From: Xylanimonas cellulosilytica DSM 15894
Lineage (GTDB): Bacteria > Actinomycetota > Actinomycetes > Actinomycetales > Cellulomonadaceae
Length of the DNA: 64,000 nt
Reading direction: 5' to 3'
Assembly (NCBI RefSeq): GCF_000024965.1
Contig: NC_013530.1
Span: 1,240,001-1,304,000 of the forward strand
Below, piece after piece: positions 6,706 through 16,100 of the stretch. The notes under the pieces are model-generated. The model worked only from the letters and a program-made list of their open reading frames with translations, did not search any database and was not told the DNA's origin. Position 1 is the first letter of the stretch. Each line of letters starts with the position of its first letter. A program made the position numbers and the translations under genes.

Positions 6706-9408
6706 ATGCCACGAACATCCTGGTCACGCCCCGAGCCCGGGCGACCCCGCCGCGCCGTCGCGGCGGGGGCGACGCTCGCCGCGCTCGCCGCGATCGCCGC
6801 CACCGGACCGGCCGCGTCGGCGCTCGGCGTGCCGTCCTCCGTGAGCGCCGCCACCGACGCCGCCGCGAGCGCCGTCCTGGCCGACGGCGAGTACACGCAG
6901 CGGTTCCTGGAGCTGTACGACAAGATCCACGACCCGGCGAACGGCTACTTCTCGCCGCAGGGGATCCCGTACCACTCCCGCGAGACCCTCATGGTGGAGG
7001 CGCCCGACCACGGGCACGAGACCACCAGCGAGGCGTACTCGTTCTGGCTGTGGCTCGAGACGTCCTACGGGCAGGTGACCGGCGACTGGGAGCCGTTCAA
7101 CCACGCCTGGGACACCCTCGAGCGGTACATGATCCCGACGCGGGAGAACCAGCCCACCAACGCCGCGTACGACCCGGGCGCGCCGGCCACCTACGCCCCG
7201 GAGTACAACCACCCGAGCCAGTACCCGGGCGAGCTCAGCAGCTCGGTGCCCGTGGGCAGCGACCCGATCGGTGCCGAGCTCCGGTCCACCTACGGCACCT
7301 CGGACATCTACGGCATGCACTGGCTCGCCGACGTCGACAACGTGTACGGCTTCGGCGCCGCGCCGGGCTCGTCCACGCTGCTGGGCCCCGACCACGAGGG
7401 CACGTCGTACATCAACACGTTCCAGCGCGGCCCGCAGGAGTCGGTGTGGGAGACGATCCCGCAGCCGTCGATCGATGACTTCACCTACGGCGGCGAGAAC
7501 GGCTTCCTCGACCTGTTCACCGGCGACTCGTCGTACGCGAAGCAGTGGAAGTACACCAACGCGCCCGACGCCGACGCGCGCGCCGTCGAGGCCGCCTACT
7601 GGGCGAGCAAGTTCGCCGCGGAGCAGGGCCAGCCCCAGGCCGTGGCGGCCACCCTCGACAAGGCGTCGAAGATGGGTGACTACCTGCGCTACGCCCTGTT
7701 CGACAAGTACTTCAAGACGCCGGGCTGCGAGTCCGAGTCGTGCGCGGCGGGCAGCGGCCGGGACAGCGCCCACTACCTGCTGTCCTGGTACTACGCCTGG
7801 GGCGGCGCGCTCGACACGTCGTCGCCGTGGGCGTGGCGCATCGGCTCCAGCCACGCGCACTTCGGGTACCAGAACCCCATGGCGGCCTGGGCCCTGTCCA
7901 CCGACCCGGACCTCGCACCCGCCTCGCCGACGGCGTCGGACGACTGGGCCAAGAGCCTCGACCGGCAGCTCGAGCTGTTCCGGTGGCTGCAGTCGCCCGA
8001 GGGCGGCATCGCGGGCGGGGCGACCAACAGCTGGGACGGCCACTACGCCGACCGGCCCGACGACGTCGCGACGTTCTACGGCATGGCCTACCAGGAGGCG
8101 CCGGTCTACCACGACCCGCCGTCCAACTCGTGGATGGGCATGCAGGGCTGGGGCATGGAGCGCGTCGCTCAGCTCTACGAGGAGACGGGCGACGAGCGCG
8201 CCGAGGAGATCCTCGACGACTGGGTGCCGTGGGTGATCGACCACATCACCGTCACCGACAGCACGTGGGAGATCCCGTCGAACCTCGCCTGGTCGGGTCA
8301 GCCCGACGACTGGGACGCCGCCAACCCTGGCGACAACGCGGGGCTCAGCGTCGAGGTGACCGGCTACGGGCAGGACGTCGGCGTCGCCGGCGCGCTCGCC
8401 CGGACGCTCATGTACTACGCGGCCGGCGGCGAGAGTGCCACGCACGCGCAGGCGCAGCAGGTGGCGCACGACCTGCTGGGCGCGATCTGGACGCAGGACA
8501 GCGACACCTACGGCGTCGCCACGACCGAGACGCGCGCCGACTACGACCGGTTCGACGACGTCCTGACCACCGCCGGCGGCGACGGCGTGTACGTGCCGGA
8601 CGGCTGGAGCGGCACCATGCCGAACGGTGACGTGATCGAGCCCGGCGTCTCGTTCCTCGACATCCGCTCGTTCTACCAGAACGACCCGGACTGGGCGAAG
8701 GTGCAGGCACAGCTCGACGGCGGCCCCGACGCCGAGTTCACCTACCACCGGTTCTGGGCGCAGACCGCGATCGCCACGGCGCTCGCGGACTACGACCGCC
8801 TGTTCGGTGACGGCGGCGGCGGCGAGCCGGGCCCCGTGGACACGGTCGCCCCGTCGGCCCCGACCGGCCTGAGCGCCGGGACGGCCACCGCGACGTCGGT
8901 GCCGGTGACCTGGACCGCGTCGACCGACGACGTCCGCGTCACCGGGTACACGGTGCTGGTCGACGGCACTGCCGTGGGCACCGCGTCGGGCACCACGTAC
9001 ACGATCACGGGCCTGTCCCCGGACACCTCGTACGGCGTCACGGTGACCGCCCGGGACGCCGCGGGCAACGTGTCGGAGGCCTCGGCACCGCTCACGGTGA
9101 CCACCGCGGCCGACGGCGGCACCGAGCCGCAGCCGGGCACCTGCACCGCCACGTACACGACCGTGAACTCGTGGTCGGGCGGTTACCAGGGCGAGGTCGT
9201 CGTCAAGGCCGGGACCTCCGCCATTCCGACCTGGAAGGTCACTGCCCCCGCGGGCCTGACCACCTCCAACGTCTGGGGCGGCACCCTCGCCTCGGGCACC
9301 TTCACCCCGGAGGCCTGGAACGGCAGCCTCGCCGCAGGAGCCACCACCACGGTCGGCTTCATCGGCACCGGCACACCCCCCGCGAACGGCACGCTCACCT
9401 GCGAGTGA
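6706..9408 (+). CDS. Secreted GH48 reducing-end cellobiohydrolase with FN3 and CBM2
   Basis: Processive exocellulase releasing cellobiose from reducing ends, complementary to the GH6 enzyme. The 900-residue protein has an Arg-containing signal peptide (hydrophobic core ~17-39), a GH48 domain (~55-700), FN3 (~705-800) and CBM2 (~811-900). GH48 hallmarks are HETTSEAYSFWLWLE (proton donor Glu109), DIYGMHWLADVDNVYGFG, TFQRGPQES, and NSWMGMQGWGMERVAQLYEETGD in two stretches. Length and domain order match Cellulomonas fimi CbhB-type enzymes, minus additional FN3 copies. ATG 6706 follows GAGAGGTGCACC. Terminator 9422-9463 follows. The CBM2 is 89/90 identical at protein level to that of Cel6. Confidence 0.93.
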   Translation: MPRTSWSRPEPGRPRRAVAAGATLAALAAIAATGPAASALGVPSSVSAATDAAASAVLADGEYTQRFLELYDKIHDPANGYFSPQGIPYHSRETLMVEAPDHGHETTSEAYSFWLWLETSYGQVTGDWEPFNHAWDTLERYMIPTRENQPTNAAYDPGAPATYAPEYNHPSQYPGELSSSVPVGSDPIGAELRSTYGTSDIYGMHWLADVDNVYGFGAAPGSSTLLGPDHEGTSYINTFQRGPQESVWETIPQPSIDDFTYGGENGFLDLFTGDSSYAKQWKYTNAPDADARAVEAAYWASKFAAEQGQPQAVAATLDKASKMGDYLRYALFDKYFKTPGCESESCAAGSGRDSAHYLLSWYYAWGGALDTSSPWAWRIGSSHAHFGYQNPMAAWALSTDPDLAPASPTASDDWAKSLDRQLELFRWLQSPEGGIAGGATNSWDGHYADRPDDVATFYGMAYQEAPVYHDPPSNSWMGMQGWGMERVAQLYEETGDERAEEILDDWVPWVIDHITVTDSTWEIPSNLAWSGQPDDWDAANPGDNAGLSVEVTGYGQDVGVAGALARTLMYYAAGGESATHAQAQQVAHDLLGAIWTQDSDTYGVATTETRADYDRFDDVLTTAGGDGVYVPDGWSGTMPNGDVIEPGVSFLDIRSFYQNDPDWAKVQAQLDGGPDAEFTYHRFWAQTAIATALADYDRLFGDGGGGEPGPVDTVAPSAPTGLSAGTATATSVPVTWTASTDDVRVTGYTVLVDGTAVGTASGTTYTITGLSPDTSYGVTVTARDAAGNVSEASAPLTVTTAADGGTEPQPGTCTATYTTVNSWSGGYQGEVVVKAGTSAIPTWKVTAPAGLTTSNVWGGTLASGTFTPEAWNGSLAAGATTTVGFIGTGTPPANGTLTCE
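9130..9402 (+). repeat. CBM2-coding segment, inverted copy of 458-730
   Basis: Partner of the cel6 CBM2 segment; about 260 bp with one mismatch, in opposite orientation and about 8.4 kb away. Homologous recombination between the copies would invert the intervening DNA (lacI, sensor gene and both catalytic domains) and leave both cellulases intact. Confidence 0.9.
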
Positions 9409-9421
9409 GCCGGGGCTGACC

Positions 9422-9463
9422 ACGGCCGGGGCGTCCCTTCGAGCGAGGGGGCGCCCCGGCCGT
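9422..9463 (+). terminator. Terminator after cel48
   Basis: Inverted repeat with 12-bp arms ACGGCCGGGGCG (9422-9433) and its complement (9452-9463), separated by an inner segment that can extend the stem (TCCC with GGGG/AGGG pairing). It starts 14 bp after the cel48 stop and insulates dhaKLM. Confidence 0.75.
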
Positions 9464-9581
9464 CGTCGTGCGCGGGCGTGGCGTGGGCAGGGCGACGGCG
9501 CGGGCCGTGCGCCGGACGGCGCGCGGGTGTGGAATGGCGGTGGTGCCCCGACCCCCCGGGGACGCCGGGAGGAGCGCACCG

Positions 9582-10589
<1,008 letters not shown>

Positions 10590-10604
10590 AGGAGTACTGA
10601 ACCC

Positions 10605-11240
10605 ATGACCCTCGATGCCGCGTGGGCGAGACGGTGGGTGGCGCAGGCCGCGAACGCGGTCGCCGCCGCCAAGGACGATCTCACGGAGCTCGACCGGCAG
10701 ATCGGGGACGGTGACCATGGCGCCAACCTCGACCGAGGGTTCCGCGCGGTGGTCGCCAAGCTCGACGAGGCGCCCGCGCCGGACGACGAGACGGTCGGTG
10801 CGGTGCTGAAGGCCGTGGCGACGACCCTCATGTCGACCGTCGGGGGTGCCGCCGGCCCGCTGTACGGCACGGCGTTCCTGCGGGCGTCGAAGGTCACCGG
10901 TCGCGAGGAGATCGACTCCTCCGCCGTCGTCGCGCTGCTGGAGGCCGCCCTGGAGGGCATCACGGCGCGCGGGCACGCGACCACGGGGGAGAAGACGATG
11001 GTCGACGCGTGGCATCCCGCGGCGGAGGCCGCGGCGGCCGCCGACGGCCAGCCGGTGCTGGCGGTGCTGCGTGCGGCGGCCGCGGCCGCCGATGCGGGCT
11101 CGACCGCCACCATCCCGCTCGTGGCCACCAAGGGCAGGGCCTCCTACCTGGGCGAACGCTCCGCGGGGCACGAGGATCCCGGCGCCCGGTCGACGGCGCT
11201 GCTGCTGGCCGCGGCCGTCGCGGCGGCCGAGGAGCAGTAG
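10605..11240 (+). CDS. dhaL: Dihydroxyacetone kinase, DhaL (ADP-binding) subunit
   Basis: All-alpha subunit holding a tightly bound ADP/ATP cofactor and two Mg ions; it transfers phosphate to dihydroxyacetone on DhaK and is recharged by DhaM. The 211-residue protein has LDRQIGDGDHGANLDRG (metal-binding Asp residues), TLMSTVGGAAGPLYGTAFLRA and GEKTMVDAWHPA motifs. ATG 10605 follows GAAGGAGTACTGAACCC, 15 bp after dhaK. Confidence 0.95.
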   Translation: MTLDAAWARRWVAQAANAVAAAKDDLTELDRQIGDGDHGANLDRGFRAVVAKLDEAPAPDDETVGAVLKAVATTLMSTVGGAAGPLYGTAFLRASKVTGREEIDSSAVVALLEAALEGITARGHATTGEKTMVDAWHPAAEAAAAADGQPVLAVLRAAAAAADAGSTATIPLVATKGRASYLGERSAGHEDPGARSTALLLAAAVAAAEEQ

Positions 11241-11247
11241 GCCTGCG

Positions 11248-11961
11248 ATGGCCGTCGCCCTGGTGCTCGTCTCCCACTCCGCCCTCCTGGCGCAGGGTGC
11301 GGTCGAGCTCGCCGGGCAGATGGCCCCCGACGTCCCCCTCCTGCCCGCCGCCGGGACGCGCGAGGGCGGCCTCGGCACGTCGCTCGACGTCGTCACCGGC
11401 GCCGTGGAGCGGGCGCTGGTCGAGGCCGACGGCGTCGTCGTCCTGGCGGACCTGGGCTCCGCGGTGCTGACGGTGGAGTCGGCGCTCGACCTCGAGGACG
11501 AGTGGTCCGGGCGGGTGGTGCTGGCGGACGCGCCGTTCGTCGAGGGCGCGGTCGCTGCCGCCGTGACCGCCCAGCAGGGTGGCTCGCTCGGTGCGGTCCT
11601 CGCCGCTGCCGAGGAGGCCGGGGGGACGTTCCGGGCGTCGGCGTCGGCGTCGGTGCCCGAGGCCGCGCCCGCGGCCGTGGCCGGTCCCTCGCCCGACGAC
11701 GACGGCGTCGTCACCGCCCGCGTCGTCGTCCGCAACGCGCTCGGCCTGCACGCTCGCCCGGCCGCCCAGCTCGCCCGCGCTGTTGCCGACCTCGGCGTGC
11801 CGGTGTCGGTGGGCGGCGTCGACGGGTCGAGCGTGCTCCAGCTCCTCGCGCTGGGCGCCACGGGTGGCAAGGAGCTGGAGGTCAGCGCCCGCGGCGCCGG
11901 TGCGCAGGAGGCGGTCCGCGCCGTCGTCGGCCTCGTCGAGGGCGGCTTCGGCGAGGCCTGA
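11248..11961 (+). CDS. dhaM: PTS-dependent phosphotransfer subunit DhaM (EIIA-Man-like plus HPr)
   Basis: Phosphate relay protein for DhaL. The 237-residue protein contains an N-terminal EIIA-Man-like domain (1-130) with VSHSALLAQGA (His10 active site) and DLGSAVLTVESAL, a short Ala/Ser linker, and a C-terminal HPr domain (~150-237) with LGLHARPAAQLA (His168) and the GSSVLQLLALGA segment corresponding to HPr Ser46. The truncated Enzyme I domain present in E. coli DhaM is absent, so phosphate must come from a separate EI. ATG 11248 lies 7 bp after dhaL. Confidence 0.93.
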   Translation: MAVALVLVSHSALLAQGAVELAGQMAPDVPLLPAAGTREGGLGTSLDVVTGAVERALVEADGVVVLADLGSAVLTVESALDLEDEWSGRVVLADAPFVEGAVAAAVTAQQGGSLGAVLAAAEEAGGTFRASASASVPEAAPAAVAGPSPDDDGVVTARVVVRNALGLHARPAAQLARAVADLGVPVSVGGVDGSSVLQLLALGATGGKELEVSARGAGAQEAVRAVVGLVEGGFGEA

Positions 11962-12002
11962 GCCCGTGGCGCCGGGGTGTCCGTGGCGGTCCCGCGCACG
12001 GC

Positions 12003-12008
12003 TACCCT
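12003..12008 (+). promoter_or_regulatory. -10 element of a leaderless promoter (DUF4233 gene)
   Basis: TACCCT six bases before GTG 12015. No Shine-Dalgarno sequence precedes the GTG; the arrangement predicts transcription starting at or next to the start codon. Confidence 0.55.
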
Positions 12009-12014
12009 TGCCGG

Positions 12015-12452
12015 GTGAGCAAGGACAGGCCCGCCCCCGGGGACCGCATCAAGCCCAAGAAGTCGGCGCTCGTGCAGTTCACCGCGACGACCCTGCAGCT
12101 GGAGGCGTTCGTCGTGGCGTTCGCCGCGGTCGCCCTCTACGGGCTGCGCGACAGCCTCTACGAGAAGGGCCCGCTCGAGCTGTCCGACCCGAACGTGATC
12201 TGGGTCGTGGGCGGCGTGCTGGTCGTGGCGCTCCTGGTGCTCTCGCGCCTGACCGCGAAGCCCGTGGGCCTGGCCGGCGGCACCGTCGCGCAGGTCCTGG
12301 TGATCGCCACGGGCCTGGCGCTGCCGATGATGTACCTGGTGGCGGCCGTGTTCGTGGCGATGTGGGTCGCCGCGCTGCGCCTCGGCACCCGCGTGGACCG
12401 TGAGCGGCGCGAGTACGACGCCGCACACCCGGAGACGGCGCCGAACGTCTGA
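12015..12452 (+). CDS. DUF4233 membrane protein
   Basis: A 145-residue protein with a basic N-terminus (KDRPAPGDRIKPKKS), four predicted transmembrane helices (~25-43, 53-70, 80-100, 104-120) and a charged C-terminus. It matches DUF4233, whose gene lies between folC and ndk in mycobacteria and other actinobacteria (Rv2446c). The function is unknown. GTG 12015 is chosen because of the -10 hexamer 6 bp upstream. Synteny with ndk is kept here, whereas folC has been displaced. Confidence 0.8.
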   Translation: MSKDRPAPGDRIKPKKSALVQFTATTLQLEAFVVAFAAVALYGLRDSLYEKGPLELSDPNVIWVVGGVLVVALLVLSRLTAKPVGLAGGTVAQVLVIATGLALPMMYLVAAVFVAMWVAALRLGTRVDRERREYDAAHPETAPNV

Positions 12453-12466
12453 CGACGCCACGCGGA

Positions 12467-12495
12467 CGGGGCCTCCGGGCATCCCGGCGGCCCCG
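12467..12495 (+). terminator. Terminator between DUF4233 gene and ndk
   Basis: Arms CGGGGCCTCCGGG (12467-12479) and CCCGGCGGCCCCG (12483-12495) form a near-perfect 13-bp stem with a 3-nt loop, followed by TT. It ends two bases before the ndk -10 element. Confidence 0.7.
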
Positions 12496-12496
12496 T

Positions 12497-12502
12497 TACC
12501 CT
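12497..12502 (+). promoter_or_regulatory. -10 element of leaderless ndk promoter
   Basis: TACCCT six bases before ATG 12509, immediately downstream of a terminator hairpin; no ribosome binding site is present. Confidence 0.6.
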
Positions 12503-12508
12503 TCGGTC

Positions 12509-12964
12509 ATGACGACGCAGACGCCGCCTGAGACGAACGACCCGACCGTCGAGCGCACGCTCGTCCTGGTGAAGCCCGACGGCGTCCGCCGCGGCCTGTC
12601 CGGCGAGGTGCTGCGCCGCGTCGAGGCCAAGGGCTACACGCTGGTCGCGGTCGAGCTGCTGGACGCGACGCCCGGGCTGCTGGCCGAGCACTACGCCGAG
12701 CACGTGGGCAAGGAGTTCTACCAGCCGCTGGTCGACTTCATGATGTCCGGGCCGATCCTCGCCGTCGCCATCGAGGGGCAGCGCGTCGTCGAGGGCTTCC
12801 GCTCGCTGGCGGGGGCCACGGACGGCACGCTCGCCTCGCCCGGCACGATCCGCGGCGACTTCGCCCGCTCGTGGGGCAGCAAGGTGATGCAGAACATCGT
12901 GCACGGCTCCGACTCGCCCGAGTCGGCGGCCCGCGAGATCGCCCTCTGGTTCCCCAAGCTCTGA
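12509..12964 (+). CDS. ndk: Nucleoside diphosphate kinase
   Basis: Exchanges gamma-phosphates between NTPs and NDPs through a phosphohistidine. The 151-residue protein has the NDK fold from RTLVLVKPDGV, then GEVLRRVEAKGY, YAEHVGKEFY, GATDGTLASPGTIRGDFA and the active-site NIVHGSDSPESA (His132). A short acidic N-terminal extension of about 12 residues precedes the conserved core; ATG 12509 is supported by the leaderless promoter. smc follows across a repeat hairpin. Confidence 0.97.
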   Translation: MTTQTPPETNDPTVERTLVLVKPDGVRRGLSGEVLRRVEAKGYTLVAVELLDATPGLLAEHYAEHVGKEFYQPLVDFMMSGPILAVAIEGQRVVEGFRSLAGATDGTLASPGTIRGDFARSWGSKVMQNIVHGSDSPESAAREIALWFPKL

Positions 12965-13012
12965 CCCCTCCAACGACCGGCGGCTGAGCCCGCCAGAACC
13001 ACGCCCGCACCC

Positions 13013-13079
13013 GGTGGTTGAGCCTGTCGAAACCACCTGCCGCTGGGACGTGGGGGTGGTTTCGACAGGCTCAACCACC
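13013..13079. repeat. Inverted pair of the dispersed VVEPVET-type repeat between ndk and smc
   Basis: Two 25-bp copies of GGTGGTTGAGCC...GAAACCACC, at 13013-13037 (direct) and 13055-13079 (inverted), form a perfect 25-bp stem with a 17-nt loop. Each copy also has near-palindromic ends (GGTGGTTT/AAACCACC). The pair can act as an ndk terminator. This dispersed repeat is common in Micrococcales genomes. Confidence 0.85.
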
Positions 13080-13117
13080 GAAGTGGGCGGGTCCACGGTT
13101 TCGCGGACACCCGCCGC

Positions 13118-13123
13118 TAGGGT
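13118..13123 (+). promoter_or_regulatory. -10 element of leaderless smc promoter
   Basis: TAGGGT six bases before GTG 13130; supports this start codon, which lacks a Shine-Dalgarno sequence. Confidence 0.5.
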
Positions 13124-13129
13124 GAAACG

Positions 13130-16100
13130 GTGCACCTGAAGACGCTGACGCTGCGGGGGTTCAAGTCGTTCGCCTCCGCGACGACGCTGAGCTTCGAACC
13201 CGGTATCACCTGCGTCGTCGGGCCCAACGGGTCGGGCAAGTCGAACGTCGTGGACGCCCTCGCCTGGGTGATGGGGGAGCAGGGCGCCCGCTCCCTGCGC
13301 GGCGGCAAGATGGAGGACGTGATCTTCGCCGGCACCGCCGGCCGCCCCCCGCTGGGCCGGGCCGAGGTGTCCCTGACGATCGACAACACCGACGGCGCCC
13401 TGCCGATCGACTACACCGAGGTGACGATCAGCCGCACGCTGTTCCGCAGCGGAGGGTCCGAGTACGCCATCAACGGGTCGGCGTGCCGCCTCCTGGACAT
13501 CCAGGAGCTGTTGAGCGACTCGGGCATCGGCCGCGAGATGCACGTCGTCGTCGGGCAGGGGCAGCTCGACGCCGTGCTGCGTGCGAGCCCCGAGGAGCGG
13601 CGCGGCTTCGTCGAGGAGGCCGCGGGGGTCCTCAAGCACCGCAAGCGCAAGGAGAAGGCGCTGCGCAAGCTCGACCAGATGGCCGGGAACCTGGCGCGCC
13701 TCACCGACCTGACCGCCGAGCTGCGCCGTCAGCTCGGCCCGCTCGGCCGGCAGGCCGAGGCCGCCCGCAAGGCCCGGACGTTCCAGGCGGACCTGCGCGA
13801 CGCCAAGGCCCGCCTGCTCGCCGACGACCTCGCCCAGCTTCTCGCCCAGCTCGAGGCGGAGCGCGCCGACGAGGCGGTCCTGCGCGAACGGCAGCAGGCC
13901 ACGGAGCAGGCGCTCGACGCCGCCCGGGCCGAGCTCGCCCGCCTCGAGGTCGCGGCGGCGGGCACGACGACGACCGCCTCGCGCGCCGCCGACACCTTCC
14001 ACGCGCTCGGCGCGCTGCGTGAGCGGCTGCGGGGCACCCAGACGCTCGCCGAGGAGCGGGTCCGCCTGCTGGGCACCGCGGAACCCGAGCAGCGCGGGCA
14101 GGATCCCGCCGACCTCGAGGCGCAGGCCGAGCGGGCTCGCGCGGCGGAGGCCGAGCTGAACCGCGAGCTCGACCTGGCGCGGGCCGCGCTCGCGACCAGG
14201 GTCGAGGCCCGCACGGCGGCCGAGGAGTCCGCGCACGCCGCCGAGCGGGAGCTGGCCGCGCTGCACCGCGGCGCCGCCGACCGGCGCGAGGGCCTGGCGC
14301 GGCTGGCCGGGCAGGTGGCCGCGCGCCGCTCGCGCGTGGAGGCCGCCGACGCCGAGCTCGAGCGGGTGCGGGCCGCCCTCGAGGAGGCCGAGCGCCGCGA
14401 GCGCGACGCCACGCGCGAGTTCGCCGCCCTGGAGACGCAGGTGGTGGGCGCCGAGGCGGGCGAGGAAGGGCTCGACGCGGAGCACGAGGAGGCCGCCGAG
14501 GCCGTCGACGCCGCCCGTGCCGCGGTCGTCGAGCTGGAGGCTGCGGCTGCCGCGGCGGACAAGGACCGGGCTTCCGCCACGGCCCGGGTCGAGGCGCTGG
14601 AGCTCGGCCTGGACCGCAAGGACGGGGTGGGCGCGCTGCTGGCGGCGGACCTGCCGGGTGTGCTCGGCTCGGTCGCCGCCCTGCTGGGGATCGAACCGGG
14701 CTACGAGGACGCGGTCGCCGCAGCGCTGGGCCCGCTGGCGGACGCCCTCGTCGTCGAGGACCTGGACGCCGCGGTCGCCGCGCTGCGCCACCTGCGCGCC
14801 GAGGACGCGGGCCGGGCCGCCCTGGTGGTGGGAGCCGCGCTCCCCGCACCGCTGGTCGAGCCCACGTCTCCCACCTCGGTGGTTGAGCCTGTCGAAATCA
14901 CGGCGACCCCGCCGGTCGAGCCCGTCGAGACCCCAGCCGTGCGGGCCGTCGACGTCGTCTCGGGGACCGGTCCGGCCGCCTCTGCGCTGCGCACTCTGCT
15001 CGCGGGCGTCCTCGTCGTCGACGACCTTGCTGAGGCGCGTCCCCTCGTCGCCGCGCAGCCCGACGTCGTTGCCGTCACCCGGTCCGGCGACCTGCTCGGT
15101 GGCAGGCACGCCGCCGGAGGGTCGGCCGCGGCACCCAGCGTGCTGCACCTGCAGGCTGCCCTCGACGAGGCGCGGGCTCAGGCCGACGACGCCGTCGCCC
15201 GCGGCGAGCGTGCCCGGTTCGGGCTCGTCGGGGCCCGCGAGGAGCTCGACGTCGCCCAGCGGCGGTACGACGAGACGCTCGACCGGCTGCACGAGTCCGA
15301 CGCCGCGCTGGCCGCCGTCGCCGAACGGCTCGGGACGCTGGGCTCGGCGCAGCGGGCCGCGCGCGCCGAGGCCGACCGGCACCGGGCCACGGTCGCCCAG
15401 GCGAGCGAGCGGCGTGCAGCCGACGAGGCCGAGCTGACCAGCCTCGCGGAGCGGCTGCGCATCGCCGAGGCCGAGCCCGGGGAGTCGGAGGAGGCCGTCG
15501 CCGCGGCCACCGAGGCCCACGCGGCCGCCCAGCGTGACGCCACGCAGGCCCGGGCGGCCGAGACGGATGCCCGCCTCGCCCTGCGGACGAGCGAGGAGCG
15601 CGCCCGCGCCGTGTCCGGCCGCGCGCAGAGCCTGGCCCGGGCCGCCACGGCCGAGCGGTCCGCACGTGAGAGGACCGCCGCCCGCGCGCGCGAGCGTGCC
15701 GAGCAGGCACGCGTCGCCGCCGGGGTGCGCGACGACGCGGCTACCGCGCTGGCTGCCCTCGACCGGTCGATCGACCGGGCCGCGGGGGAGCGCGCCGCCG
15801 CCGAGCAGGCCCGCACGGAGATGGCCGCCGCCCTCGAGACCGCCCGCGCCGACGTCGATCGCCTGGCCGCGCAGCTGCGGGACCTCACCGACGTGGCGCA
15901 CCGTGACGAGGTGGCCCGCGCGCAGCAGCTCGCCCGCCTGGAGCAGCTCGAGGAGCGGGCCGTCGACGAGCTCGGGATCGACCCCGGGACGCTGGTCGAG
16001 GAGTTCGGGCCGCACCACCTGGTGCCGGTGCCGCGCCCGGAGGACTGGCCGCAGGACGCGCCCGACCCCGACCCGCTGCCGTACGTGCGCGAGGAGCAGG

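Noticed and set aside
9468-9581. Longer DhaK N-terminus from an upstream GTG
   Set aside because: Extra residues are Arg-rich with no homology pattern, and a strong GGAGGAG stands just before ATG 9582.
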